Numbered from the stretch's first letter, positions 35,721 through 64,000 are shown. The stretch: 64,000 nt of DNA from Ottelia alismoides (GCA_037367405.1 JAZKJV010000093.1:1-64000); one strand, 5' to 3'. Numbers and translations: made by a program. Notes: generated by a model from the sequence alone, not told the origin.

Positions 35721-38700
35721 AAAGTCCCACCTAGATTCGCACTCGGGTTAAAATGAACACATTAACGCCTCATATAATACAAATCATCTATTATCTGATA
35801 GTGGGTTAGAGAACTTCAAATTATCTGAAATGTTAATGTAAACTTAATTTTTTAATACTTTAATTTAAAATCAACGAATTTGAGTTATAATATTTCTAGT
35901 TGTACCCTGACCCCAATAGTCTTTGTAATTATACTAGATGTATGTGTTGGTGTGTGACCGTGTGTGTCTTGTGTGTGTGCATGGATCCATGTGTAGGTGC
36001 ACATGTGCACGTGTGCCATGGGGGGGTGTGGCAACGGTAATCATCGCTATATGGATCATCATCAATGATATAGCGACATATTTTACCCGTGATAATTTCA
36101 AGTATAAAAAATAATTTTACAACAGATAGTATCATCATTATATATTTAATAGCAGCCGATTCAATGATTGATTTAGTGGTGGATTTTGAAAAAGTGTCAA
36201 TATAGCTAAATTTAATTTTAATGTCCATAAGATTTCGATCCAACGAGTGCTTCCAAAAAATATCCAAAAGGGTATTTTCTGGCATCTCAATTCATTAAAT
36301 TCAAATTTCATTTAATAACTTTGATTTACATTTTAAACTTGTCTAATTTTTTTAATACCTATATTAATTAATTTTCAATTTTGTTTAAACAGAATATATT
36401 TAACCGTATATTTGTAAACTCCAACGAGTTTCTGTAGAAATAATTTTCAGCTTTTTAAATCTCGCTAATGAAAAATTTTCATTCTCGCTAACGACTTTTA
36501 GTAAAATGGGTATACTCTTTTGTAAAGTTGGTTTGGTTCTTTGTAAAATTCGTGTAAAATGGTATAAATGTGATATTCATGTTCTATTTGTAAAATCCAT
36601 TCCTTCTTTGTAAAACTTGTATGGTTACCTGCAAAAAAAAAGAAAGGCAGTTGATGATTTATCAATTGTCGTTGTAAATTATGTCGAGTTCTTTGTAAAA
36701 CAATAATTGGATTAACAAAATATCTATTAAAAATGTAAATTTTACCATGTTTAGCTCCTTCTCCCGGAGAAGCTCACCTCCAACATCAACCTCAGATTGC
36801 TCCACAGCTCCTCCTCGTCGCGTGTCGTCGTTAGGTGAGGGAAGGAGGGAGTTGCGCTCCTCGTCACGTGTCACCATCCTGATATTTGTAAAAAAACAAT
36901 ACGATATTTGTAAAAAAAATAATATGAGATTTCTATAAAAATAATTTGAAATTTGTAAAAACCCAAAAGGGAGACTCAGGAAAGGTGGATGTGGTGCCCT
37001 CCATCGATGATGGGGGAGGTTTATGTGCTCTGTTAAAATGAGGGGGCTTCACTGATGATACTCTTGCCAACTCGAATGTCGAATCTGATGAGGGTCTGTG
37101 GCGGTACGGCAGGGGGCGAAATAGGTAGGAGGAACGATGGTTGGAAGCTGTGTCGCATAGTAGATAGAGCTTGGTCTCCAACCTGATTGATGGCCGAGAG
37201 GGACCGTGTTTGTGGGGTAGAAGAGGAGCGTGGATAGGTTAGAGATGAATAGCCTTAATCTCTTCATGGTCTAGATCAACTAATTGACAACCAAACTAAC
37301 GGAAGGGCTCAAATGATAAATGTGGAAGAAGTCAGAGGCACAACAACATTTTCAAAAAGAGAGGGGGAGGACATAACTTAATATTGCAACATCTAAGAAG
37401 GGCACAAGTGATAAAACTATAAGTATACGACCACTACCTTAAACAAGGACGTTGCGAGGATATTGTGAGCAGGCAGGTTGAAAGTTTATTAGGGTTAGAT
37501 TTCCCATTTCCTCGTCTACCTCTATACAAAAACTGAAAAACGTAGTAGCATTTTATCTGCTATCTTATTTTTTATAGACACAAATATACATGTATAAAAT
37601 GTGATAATAAAAATATGAAGTTATGTCAAATAAGTGATCATTTTAGAACATATATGAATACATTTGTTCAAATCAATATAAAAAAAGATAGCAGACAAAA
37701 TGCTAATATATTTATATCTAACTGCTACAACCCCAAGCAAGAAGTTTTTTATCAATCCCAAAGGAGCTAGTCTGTCAAACATGTCCCTAGAAAGTCTCTA
37801 TATCAACTTCGATAGAGGCCTTGAACTCGAAGAAAATATGCTACACCTACTCTAGATTATTCCTCCCATCCTCTTAATCTATCACTTCTATCCCATAATC
37901 GATCAACAATAAACAAGCTAGAAGACAATCAAGAAAGAATACATGTTCAAATGCGCAACACAAAGATATACAGTAGTGTGACAATGTACTTATATTCGCA
38001 GTTTACAATATGCTCTGTTCTTTTGTTTAACAAGAACAATGTATCTATTGGCGCAGTTGATTCGATATATATATGTTACCAATCCATTTTCATAGGAAAA
38101 AACCTAACAACAGGTTACCTCCCGAAGAGAAAAAGGCGCATCCACGGCACATGTAATTACCCCAAAATTAGTGATTACATGTTCATCAACAATATAACCT
38201 GATAACAAGAATCCATAAACATCACTTGCATTTATCATCGATTTCTGTAATTATCACCTTGAGAAAACTTTAAAAAATACAAACTACATATATAACCATG
38301 GCTTACAAATGCTCAAGTGATAGTATAAAATGGTAGAAAACCTCATCATGAATAATATTTGGCCATCCAGAAAGGTTTTTTATCTCCCTAATTTGTGTAC
38401 AGGCAACACTATACTTCTACAATAAGAACCTTAGATACAAGGACAAAAGAAATCTGGACATAAGAATACATCATCCTGAGGAGAAGAAATCCGGATGATC
38501 CTCAATTGGCCTATAAGGCGGCAAAGCCCAGCAGGGCAAAAGAGGAGAGAAAAAAAGAATCTGAACATAAGAACATATCTCAGCATCACATCAGAAATAT
38601 AGCATGGTATTTAAGGGATCAGCTCAAACAATTGGCAGCAAACTTTTCTATATATGTTAGGGATGGCTCGTGCCTTCAATTAAATCCTATTATACTGCAG

Positions 38701-38830
38701 ATAGAACACATGATCCAAAGCATTGAAATTTGGGTATGCTGTCGTCCTCTTGCTTGATAAGTAGACCTTATCACTTGTGCGACACGCTAGAAAAATCGCT
38801 CTTCAACTCAATGGCATGATACAATGAAGG
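35721..38830. other. Intergenic between RTE and the kinesin 3' end
   Basis: Contains a GT-rich tract with 'gtgtgtgtgc' (35940-36020), a stretch with about ten TTTGTAAAA-like motifs (36505-36960), and a moderately GC-rich block at 36960-37290 with overlapping short ORFs that match nothing. 37300-38830 is AT-rich with no recognisable exon. Confidence 0.45.
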
Positions 38831-55154
<16,324 letters not shown>

Positions 55155-55719
55155 CGATTCCTAGAGAGAGAGAGGGAGGGAGAGAGGGATAGATGGTCGG
55201 AAGAGAAGCGGGGGTTTGATTAAGGGAGGGGGGAAAGAGGGTAAAGAGGTCCACCTTTCTTTGTTTTCAAAAGGGGGTTTTTACAGCATAACCCCTAAAC
55301 AATCTTGTGCATTTTCTCCATACCCCTTATAATATTTCTAATTATACCAAGACCCCTGTAATCTTTATGACCCATGCCCTTGTCATAGGATCTTGGTGGA
55401 AGTGTTTGAGCTAAAACTTCAACTCAATCATGTGAACAAGTCAAGAAGTAATAAATCGTCTATAAGTTTTTAAGCAAGTGACGAACAATAGATCCATGTG
55501 TTATAGGGTTTGGGTCATTTTTCGGTATTTATCGAATTTTTCCCATGTTATCAGTTAGGTATGAATCACCTGAGTCTTTTTATAAAAGGACGGAAATGTA
55601 ACATGTTTCAATTACAGAGAGATTGATGGGAGACGGGAAATAAGTTGTGCCGTCAATCTCTTTTTGGATAGCAAATTCAAATTTTCGAAACACAAATCTA
55701 TAGATTTGGAATCATAACA
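55155..55719. promoter_or_regulatory. Kinesin 5' leader and proximal flank
   Basis: On the - strand the first 100 bases upstream of ATG are CT-rich (GAGAGAGGGAGG on the + strand), typical of a plant leader. An out-of-frame ATG at 55252-55254 opens a long overlapping frame, so a transcript starting above it would carry an overlapping uORF. No clear TATA box. Confidence 0.4.
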
Positions 55720-56690
55720 TTACCATGCATAATTATTTGGATCCTTTTTTAGGAGCTCTACTGCATCGGTTACCAAGAACCCAAAGGTATCAAAATCAAA
55801 AGGGATGAATACATGTTGATTATCTATACAATCCTTCTCATGCTTAGCAATTTTAGCTGAAGCAGCTTTCTGTGTAGCGTATCCCGCACTAAAATTACTC
55901 TTTATCGGACCCACCAATGGAGAAACTCTAATCAAATCATCACACACATGCTTCCCCCACCCCATCCAATTATTAAAGTATCTGTTGGTCTGAGTGTCGA
56001 TCTCCCCTCTTGTGGATCCGTCAAAAGATTCACATGTGTTTCTTTCTTTGAAGCAACCCCAACATGTCTGAGAACATCATAATGGGCATCTCTTACGAAA
56101 ACATGTCTATATTTAAAGCCTGAGAGTTCACGATAATGAACTACATGCTCTCCAAAAGCGTCTAAGCACGATTTGTGGCATACTGGACAAGCCTCATCAG
56201 CCAGGAATAGAAGAATCATGAGGCGATACTTGAGGATAATACGATATTCAATTAGTAACATATGCATTCCAAGGCCCTCAATATGAATAGCAAGGAGGAA
56301 GTCTTAAACATGGTCAGCTTATAAATAATGAAAAATTACTTTTTCTTTAGCAGTCATGTCAAGCTTAACTTCCATTTCTTTAACAAATTTGATGAAAAGG
56401 GAACTCGCCAAAGCATTCTAGACTTTAGGGGAGACGGTATCATTGTTAGCAAAACAGGTAAGATTGAGAGATGGAAGTGTGGCACGTATGCCCTCCAAAG
56501 CGAATAGAAAATCAGAATCCATACCATTTATCCCAATGACCTGTAAAATATGGTCTTAGAGCAACCAAGATTGAGCTCTAGAGGATACAAAAGCATATGA
56601 AGAAGCATCAAGAGCTGACTGCAGAACAAAGCCACCGAGTCTGATGGATAGTGACGTCACCCGTCATTGAAGGTTAACAAAGAAAGAGCC
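55720..56690 (-). pseudogene. Reverse-transcriptase-type protein, C-terminal remnant with CCHC and endonuclease-like block
   Basis: Frames at 55932-56267 and 55720-55965, plus broken upstream sequence to about 56690, form the C-terminal part of a plant retroelement protein. Upstream pieces are 'LGGFVLQSALDASSYAF' and 'SRAQSWLL'. Next comes 'CPVCHKSCLDAFGEHVVHY', a C-x2-C..H..C finger with its last Cys changed to Tyr. It is followed by 'GFKYRHVFVRDAHYDVLRH' and 'DPQEGRSTLRPTDTLIIGW'. It ends 'QHVFIPFDFDTFGFLVTDA'. The finger plus R-H and R-P-x-D spacing resembles non-LTR elements that use a restriction-like endonuclease. That assignment is from memory of the motif layout. Several stops are present, so it is inactive. 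Confidence 0.6.
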
Positions 56691-56699
56691 TCCACAAAC

Positions 56700-59424
56700 C
56701 GCAATGTTCATGCAACGTTTCGTGTTTTTTTGTCATATACCGAGAGTAGAAGTACTACCATACTAGCTGATGATTCACACTTGCATATGGATTTTGATTT
56801 GTACTCTAAATGTTCGTGACTCACAAGTTATATTTTTCGAAAATCCGACAGATACCGTTAAGCAAGAGACTGAGGCCAAAATATTTAGTGTTGCAGCTGA
56901 AGAGCAACATTGAGATTGGGGTGCAATCATATTATATCTTTGGCATTGAGTTTGTCTTTAAGCTCTCAATATTATCATAAAAGAGAGTATTATTATCTTT
57001 GTGTCTCTCTTATCATATCTAATTGTGGAAATTTTCTCTTGAATGTAGATTTTATATTTTTTAATATAAATAACTTGTATGAACAGTATATCGTGCAAGT
57101 AGTTTCTAATTGTGTTGGGTAGTAATGATTGGGCATTGAGATGGACTCCATGAAAGAGGAACATTACTGATATTAACAAATATGAAAAATAAAGCACTAT
57201 ATTCTCAAAATGAATGCTATAATATAGGAAAATTATAAAAAAAAATAGTTTGCATGTGTTCCTAGTCATTTACTGTAATTTACTCATCTATATAACATGG
57301 GCTAGTTAAATGTATCCGTGTTTAAATAGATAACATGCAGTACCTGATCTTTAACATTTATTTCGACGTGGATTTGAATTAATCTGATAAAAAGATAATA
57401 CATATCATGCTCGATTTATTTCAACATGAGTTTCAATAATGTGTTTAAAGCTAGGAAGATAAACCATTCAACTCCATTCCTTTAATATCAGATCACATCG
57501 AATAAGTTTAAAATATGGAATGGTATATTGATATTTGTTAATATTCGAGTATGATATTGAAATTGGGTGTGTAGTTCAGGGAATTTTCTGCAATTTACAC
57601 GATAATTACGGTCAGTTTGGTAACATTTAATGCAATGTTTTGAAATGTATAGCCGTATAGTTCGTGTGGGGCCGGTGACCGCACCCCTCTGTTTGCTTTG
57701 CGGGGGTGGTCACCGTACCACATGATCACACGTGGCGGCTGCAGGCGGCACGTGCTCCTGTGGGGTTGAGGGGTTCCAAGCGCAGCTTTGGACCACACGT
57801 GCTTTAGCCCCACGGACGGCCGTCGATGGAGGATCGGACGGCTAAGATTGTCCAGATGCGTTGGGTCGTTGTCATGGCCCATCCCAAAGAAACACATATT
57901 GTATATATTTATTTATTTGTGTATTCATATTTTTATGTCCCAACAAAGGGGAAATGACCCTAAATCAGGGGGGTCAACTGCTAAAATTACATATTTATGT
58001 AACATGTAATTTGATTTAAACTGATTTAGATGATTGATGTATCATTGTCCATTGATGATAAAATAAATGAATAATTGTTGGTGAAGTTGATTTGATAGAT
58101 TTGTTCCCATCAATGGAATTGGCTGGCTTTGTTCATAGAACACGGAATCTAATTAAATTTAATGGAAATGGAGAGGACATCAGTACATTCCAACTGGATA
58201 GTCTAATTAATAATTAGAGGTGTCGCTTGTCAAATTGATGGAATTTGCCAACTAAGAATGGGTAAAGTAAAGTTTGTAGTTAACTACTAGTGTGTTTTTG
58301 CTCGCGCTTTGCAGCGGGTTGGTAAAGATACGCCGACTTGCTTGCTCCAAGAGGCAAGAACATCATGGGATGTAACATTAGATGTACAACCATCAAGCAC
58401 CCCTTTTGATGTGTCTTTTGTACCTTCATGGTATTCTACTCGACCTCAATTTCTATCTTCATCTAAATCCATACGTCTATGTTCACATCTTCCATTAATA
58501 TCACACACTGCTTTTTTTCTTTCACCACATAGAACATGCTTTATATTTGTTTCTCATGTATTACTTACATGCGATGATGTCTATTTTTCCTATACCTCGC
58601 GACATCTTGCTTTGTAGTATTATCATATATAAATGTTTTTCTTCTCTCCTATATACCTTGAAAAGATTGACAAAATGATACATGGCACTTGCATGTTGCC
58701 TACTGTACATCTTCTTAGCAAGCAAAAGTTCCTTCCCAGAACATTTATTAATTTTATATATTACTTGTGTGGGTATTTCAACTCTTCTACTTATCCCCTT
58801 CTATGAAACACTGAGAATAATATGAACTTTTATCTAATACTTTAGTTTGTTTTTGCCTGATGACATTGAAATTTTCATATATTTATCCATCTCATATCAC
58901 AATAACTACGTGCATTTCAAAATACAAATTATTAACCATTAACACACTTTCCAAGCTCTAATATAAACTCAGAATTTGAGAAGGAGATGAATACGTTAGT
59001 GTCAAAGGATTGGAGCTAGGAGTGAAGAAGCGAAGGCTTCAAAGATGAAAGGTGGGATGATCCCGATGATGAGAACCTAAGAGGAAGAAGAATAGAATGT
59101 GAACTAATAATTAGTCTGACCTTTTTCTTACATCGGGGCACGATTTGTTTTCCTCATACACCTAGTTTTGTAACAAATACATGAATTACAAACATAGTCA
59201 ATATAAAATATATCATAGTAGTTGCCAACATAAAGCTTAGGCATGTATTAAAAACACTGGAAGCCATAATCAAATAATAAAAACAATAGAAATAAACATA
59301 TCTATAAATTTAAAGAAAAAAAATATAACATTTATGTATTAAAGAGATCATGAACCTCTTACCATTTTATATATATGTCACCACTCTAATGATATAAAAA
59401 AGCATATGCATGCAATTACACTCA
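56700..59424. other. Intergenic, no gene recognised
   Basis: Mostly AT-rich. A GC-rich block at 57660-57890 with 'acggccgtcgatgg' and 'gatcggacgg' resembles sequences common in plant MITEs, but no ends were found. The frame at 58309-58617 (102 codons, + strand) starts near 'tgctcgcgctttgcagcggg' and has no recognisable domain. Confidence 0.45.
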
Positions 59425-59711
59425 TGGAAGGCTGTATCGGCGATATATCGGTGATATATAGCCGATATTTCGATTTCGCTGGGTAGAGGATATCGATATT
59501 GTCCTATATATCTATTTACCAGGTGTCGGCGATATATCGCCGATATATCGGTTATCGGCGATATATCGCCGAAAGAGGGCATATTCCTTCCTTCGTTTGC
59601 AAGGTTTCATGGCAAATTTCAGTTATAAAAACCGCATATCGACTCCATTTCGAGCATCTCGACCTCTCAAGCTTGGGGGCTCGCTTCTTCCAAATTCCAT
59701 TGCATTTTGAG

Positions 59712-62048
59712 GTATGATCTTCTCTTAATTGGTGAATAAAATTACAAAATTAGTTAGAGATTTTGTTTTTAATGGTTATTTGATGCATAATCATCTTTTT
59801 TTATAAATTTGGAATGAATGGAGCTGGATGACATGTTTTAGCCTTAGGAAACATTATTTCACGATGATTTTTATTAAGTCATGGTGTGTAATTTATTAAA
59901 GGGATTTTTACCCGACAGACCCTTTAATCTTTGTCAATGACCTCTACGACCTTTGAAACATCGTAATTCCTCCCTCACCTCCGTAAACTTGTTAACCTTT
60001 ACCGTAAAGACGATGTGGTTAACCCCCATCCATTTAATCGTTAAAACTAACCAAATTCTGTCATCTTCTTTACATGATACCCATCTTATTTATCAAATTT
60101 ACTATAAGTGCCACTCCCTCCCATCTTTCAGCTGAACACGTCTGGCCCACCGCCACCCGAAGCCCCCCCCCCCCCCCGGCCGACCTCCCATGCTCGACCC
60201 CCTGCCGCCACTTGAAGCCCCCCCCCTCGCCTTCCCACCTGCGAGCCCCCCCCCGGTCCCCTGCCGGTCGAAACCCCTCCCCTGTGCCCACCCCCACTCG
60301 AGCCCCCCCCCCCCCCCCCGGCGCCTCCACCTGCGAAGCGCCACCCCCCCCCCCCTCCGTGCCACTCGAAGCCCTGCCCACCGCCTCCCGACCCTCCCCC
60401 TGCTCGAAGCCCCCCGCGACCCGCCGCCTCCACCTGCGAAGCCCCCCCCCCCCCCCGAGCCATGGCCTCCCCCTGCTCGAAGGCCCTAGCCCTTCTCCAG
60501 CGCAGACTGCCTCCATCGACCCCTGCCAACCTCGGGTGGAACCCGACCCCGTCCACCGCCAACCTCCTTTAGTCGAGACTCCCCTCGGTGCTGCAGTGGG
60601 AGAGGAACCTGTTAGAGGAGGGAGGAGGGGGATTATTTTTTTTCTTTCTTGATTAATTCTAGTCGTCCGATCATGGATTGGTTAGATTAACTCGTTTTTA
60701 ACTCAAGGAAGTTAACTCTACATGTGTTAATTTAACGGTAGGGTTCGTGGGGTAAGACATAGCAAGTTTACGGGGGAGAGGGAGGAATTACGATGTTTCA
60801 AAGGTCGTATAGGTCATTGACAAAGATTATAGGATCTGCCGGGTAAAAATCCCTTCATTAAATTCGAAAATAGAAGAAATAAATCTTCCAATTATTGACA
60901 ATTTTGTTGTTGAATTTTGGAGCTTTTGATTTTTTTTGTTTATTAAGTGTTGTTATGGATGGATGGAGTTAGATCTCATGTTTTAGCCTTAGGAAATTTT
61001 ATTTCATGGTGATTTTTGTTAATTAAAGGTGTGCAATTTATTAAATCTGAAAATAGAAGGAATAAATCTTCAAATCATTGACAATTTTGTTGTTGAATTT
61101 GGGGCATTTGATTTTTTTTATTAAGTGATGTAATGGATGGATGGAGTTGGATCTCATGTTTTAGCCTTAGGGAAAATTATTTCATGGTTATTTATGTTAA
61201 TTTAAGGTGTGTGATTTATTAAATCTGAAAATAGAAGAAACAAATCTTCAAATTATTGACAATTTTGTTGTTGAATTTTGGGGCTTTTGATTTTTTTGAT
61301 TTATTAAGTGATGTTATAGATGGATGGAGTTGGATCTCATGTTTTAGCCTTAGGGAAAATTATTTCATGGTTATTTATGTTAATTAAAGGTGTGTAATTT
61401 TTTAAATCTAAAATAAAAGAACCAAATCTTCAAATTATTGATAATTTTATTGTTGAATTTTGGGGCTTTTGATTTTTTTAGTTTATTAAATGATGTTATG
61501 GATGGATGGAGTTGGATCTCATGTTTTAGCCTTAGGAAAATTTATTTCATGGTGTTTTTTATTAATTAAAAGTGTGTAATTTATTAAATCTGAAAATAGA
61601 AGAAATAAATCTTCAAGTTATTGATAATTTTGTTGTTGAATGTTGGGGCTTTTAATTTTTTTGGTTTATTAAGTGATGTTATGGGTTGATGGAGTTGGAT
61701 CTCATGTTTTAGCCTTAGGAAAAATTATTTTATGGTGATTTTTGTTAATTAAAGGGGTGTAGTTTATTAAATCCGAAAATAGAAGAAATAAATCTTCAAA
61801 TTATTGACAATTTTGTTTTTTTAATTTTGGGGCTTTTGATTTTTTTTATTTATTAAGTGATGTTATGAACTTATGGATGGATGGAGTTTGATCTCATTTT
61901 TAGCCTTAGGAAAAATTATTTCATGGTGATTTTTGTTAATTAAAGGGGTCTAATTTATTAGATCCGAAAATAGAAGAAATAAATCTTGAAATTATTGACA
62001 ATTTTGTTGTTGAATTTTGAGGCTTTTGATTTTTTTTTATTTTTTCAG
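59712..62048 (+). repeat. Tandem array, about 180-bp unit, seven copies
   Basis: The phrase 'ttttagccttagg' recurs at intervals of 178, 183, 181, 182 and 192 bp from 60978 to 61894. An earlier copy at 59832 is 188 bp away once the inserted Mutator-like element is removed. Other shared blocks are 'gacaattttgttgttgaatt' and 'ggatggagttggatctcatg'. The array appears to fill the leader intron of the transposase. Confidence 0.9.
59901..60853. mobile_element. Mutator-like element (non-autonomous), 953 bp
   Basis: Long terminal inverted repeats of about 90 bp with a handful of mismatches start GGGATTTTTACCCG at both ends. The 9-bp flanks are TTTATTAAA (59892-59900) and TTCATTAAA (60854-60862), one mismatch. 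Long TIRs plus 9-bp duplication define Mutator-like elements. The core (60110-60600) is extremely C-rich with about nine variants of CTCGAAGCCC. Its long ORFs on both strands are artefacts of composition, though capture of a GC-rich gene fragment (Pack-MULE style) is possible. Confidence 0.9.
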
Positions 62049-62065
62049 ATCAAGGATTCAAGACC

Positions 62066-62989
62066 ATGGCACATTTCGGTTCAGACTCTGATAGTTCTCG
62101 TGGACAGATGGATTTCAATGGTGGAGACATTGGTTGGAAGTATGCCACCGCTCCAGATGGCAACAAAGCGAAATCACAATGCAACTTCTGTGGGAAGAGG
62201 TTTGGAGGAGGGGTATTACTAGACTGAAGCATCACCTTGTTGGCAGTAATAAAAATGTTGTCAAGTGCACTCGATGTCCAAAAGACGTGAGGGACTTGGT
62301 GAAGGCCAGCATGGAGGGGAAAAAGGAGAAGTATGTGGAGAGGTCCAGATGGGATGAACAGTTCAAGGAGTTCATGTTTGAGAAGGAGTTCAATGTCCTC
62401 TCAGATTCAGACGACGAGAATTTTGTCTACTCCGATGACGTTCAGACTGAAACGGAGAGGAGGGCGTACATGAGGGCGACAAAAGAGAACATGAGGAGTG
62501 AGTTTGAGAGGAGAGAACTCGTTGGTGCACGCGACGACTTCCCTGGTGCTGGTGGCAGTGGGAGTGGTTCTGGAGGTGCACCAGTCCACCACCCATTAAG
62601 AAACACAAGGGGAAGGGACTAGAACCATTCTTGACGAGGAGTGGGTCCATGCAGTACAAGCCAAGCAAGGACCCGAAGCAAAAGACGGTGAAGGGGATGT
62701 TCACCAATGCACGAGAGAGAGTGGGCAAGGCCATCGACAAGCTCTTCTTTGGGGAGAGCATCCCATCCTATGTCGTTAGTGGACCTTTCTTACAGCATGT
62801 CATTGATGAGATCGCCGCAGCAGGAACGAGAATGAAAGCTCCCACTGCCAAAGAGTTGATGAACAAGTATCTTGCGCAGAAGAAGGAGGAGATGAACGAG
62901 TCCATCTCGGATCTGAGTAAGAGATGGCCAGAGTACGGCGTGACGCTGATGTGTGATGGTTGTACAAGCTATACGAGGAAGTAGATCAT
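62066..62989 (+). pseudogene. hAT transposase N-terminal half, with BED-type zinc finger
   Basis: ATG at 62066 follows a good splice acceptor. The first frame shows 'GWKYATAPDGNKAKSQCNFC' (BED-type finger). It shifts frame near 62206 to give 'RLKHHLVG' and 'VVKCTRCPKDVRDLVKAS', then acidic 'LSDSDDENFVYSDDVQ'. A second shift near 62590 leads to 'YKPSKDPKQKTVKGMF', 'FLQHVIDEIAAAG' and 'YGVTLMCDGCTSYTRK'. There the expected CDGWT is CDGCT, and a TAG at 62982 replaces the Gln codon seen in the 11801 copy. The homologous order is the same as in the - strand transposase at 14564-15856. Non-functional. Confidence 0.88.
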
Positions 62990-64000
62990 TGATGAACGCG
63001 GATTACGACGGTCATAAGTTCAACACAAAGCGTGAACTCAGTCGAAGTGTCGACCAATCAAAATCCGCATTTAATCAACAATTAACCCACACTAAGATCA
63101 ATGAATTAGAACTAATGCGGAGTTAAAATTTATTTTTAACTCTACATAAAAGATGTATAGGTGCAAGTATGTAGAGAGTTCGAACACAGGGAACAAGCAG
63201 GGTAGTTCAAGCAAAAATGCTAAAGTGTGTGTGTGATGTGTGGAGTGTCTACACTAAGCAAACAAGCAAATGAATTTTTGTGGGTTTTTAATTTTTAATA
63301 TTTTTTTTTAATTTTTAATTTTGTATTTTGATTTTTGATTTTCTGATTTTTATATTTTATATTTTATATTTTTTTATTTCTTTTTCAATATTGGAAAGTA
63401 AAGACAATATAATAGAAGGCAAGCTAAAATATTTATAAAAAGGTGCAAAAATACTCAAAAATTCAGAAATAAAATGTTTTTGGTCTTTTTAAGATTTTTT
63501 ACTGTTTTTGTGATTTTTGGGAGTTTTTTAAGGTATTTTTGATATTTTTAAATACTGAAATAAGGCAGAACAATGCAAATAAAGCTAGCTGAGAATAAAA
63601 TGAGATTTAAAAATAGCAACCAGTAGCTCAAAATTTTCACACTATTTTTCTAATGAAAAGGACAAAATAAGGGATAAACAGAACCTGAGTTTATAATTTT
63701 TGGAGTTTTCTTTGATTTTCTATATTTTTTTGAAGTTTTTGAGTAATTTTAAATTTTTAGTGTTTTTCTTTTGAGATTTTTAGTGATTTTTGGACTGACA
63801 CTAAAATATGATAAAATAGACACTAGGTGAGTTTTTTGGAATTTTTAGAGGTGTTTTAATATTTTTTTGGTATTTTCTAAGGTAGACAGTACACAAAAAG
63901 GAAGTTTTTGATTTTTAATAAATATAAAAATAAAGTAAAATCAAAAACTAAATTTGTGGCGTTAAAATACAAAGACACAGGAACTTAAATCTAATTTTGT
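62990..64000. mobile_element. Probable start of another LTR-like element (runs off the window)
   Basis: Transposase homology breaks abruptly at TGATGAACGCGG (TG start). The phrase 'tatgtagagagttcgaacac' with 'agggaacaagc' at about 63170 resembles a motif found near long terminal repeats of some plant Gypsy elements. The remainder is very T-rich, repetitive ('ttttttgatttt', 'atttttagtg') and non-coding. The other end is outside the window, so this remains tentative. Confidence 0.4.

Larger units (their letters stand above)
59425..62989 (+). mobile_element. hAT element, copy 2, truncated at its 3' side
   Basis: The left part (59425-59580) starts AAGGCTGTATCGGCG and contains many CGATATATCG palindromic motifs, reminiscent of the sub-terminal arrays of the 11801 element. 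A short leader exon appears to end at 59711 with a GTATGA donor. A long intron to 62048 ends 'tttttcag' and is followed by the transposase start. Transposase homology stops at 62989, where different sequence begins, so the right half and terminus are missing. Confidence 0.7.

Noticed and set aside
60074..60652. 192-codon + strand ORF and several long - strand ORFs in the Mutator-like element
   Set aside because: Open in many frames because the core is almost pure G/C; residues are repetitive Pro/Ala/Ser or Gly/Arg. No domain.

Overview
This window is nuclear DNA from a flowering plant. The evidence is split genes with GT-AG introns whose products (kinesin-13, tocopherol cyclase) have plant-type sequence, and a dense mix of plant transposon families: hAT, PIF/Harbinger-type MITE, Mutator-like, Copia, L1-like LINE and RTE. 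The DNA is AT-rich outside a few GC-rich transposon cores. There are no bacterial operons, CRISPR arrays, rRNA or recognisable tRNA genes. The sequence does not let me name the species.

Only two host genes are supported, and they lie tail to tail. On the + strand, four exons at 27272-30865 encode the last 182 residues of tocopherol cyclase (VTE1, vitamin E synthesis in plastids). No upstream VTE1 exon is visible in the first 27.2 kb, so either one enormous intron reaches beyond the window or this is a 5'-truncated copy. On the - strand, 38831-55154 carries a complete 11-exon kinesin-13 gene (KIN-13B-like, 697 residues). Its splice phases join perfectly across every intron, including an 8.4-kb first intron filled with retrotransposons.

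Layout. 1-3930: a long non-coding LTR-like repeat (copy A, cut by the window edge) carrying a MITE. 4190-6200: a hAT-like remnant and an unrecognised GC-rich - strand ORF cluster. 7047-9097: an RTE fragment containing two nested non-autonomous hAT elements. 9170-11700: L1 fragments in both orientations. 11801-16858: a 5.06-kb hAT element with terminal inverted repeats and an 8-bp target duplication, a decayed transposase and a 157-bp palindrome. 16867-23199: an L1 remnant split by a 3.66-kb TG...CA element (copy B of the first repeat). 24138-26324: a non-autonomous hAT. 27272-30865: VTE1. 31330-35720: RTE fragments between the genes. 38831-55154: the kinesin gene, whose introns hold a GAGGC-type hAT element, a 397-bp foldback in a TA tract, and a Copia element containing a second, nearly intact non-autonomous LTR element. 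55720-56690: a decayed reverse-transcriptase C-terminus. 59425-62989: a truncated hAT whose leader intron is a roughly 180-bp tandem array with a Mutator-like insertion. 62990-64000: the start of another LTR-like element.

The two host genes do not form a pathway together: one is a plastid enzyme and the other a microtubule-depolymerising motor. I did not find a new multi-gene system. The most interesting material is structural: nested insertions with readable target duplications, a perfect 78-bp-arm palindrome inside a hAT element, repeated copies of a terminal inverted repeat, a likely parasite-host pair of LTR elements, and a stopless 120-nt VTE1 intron.
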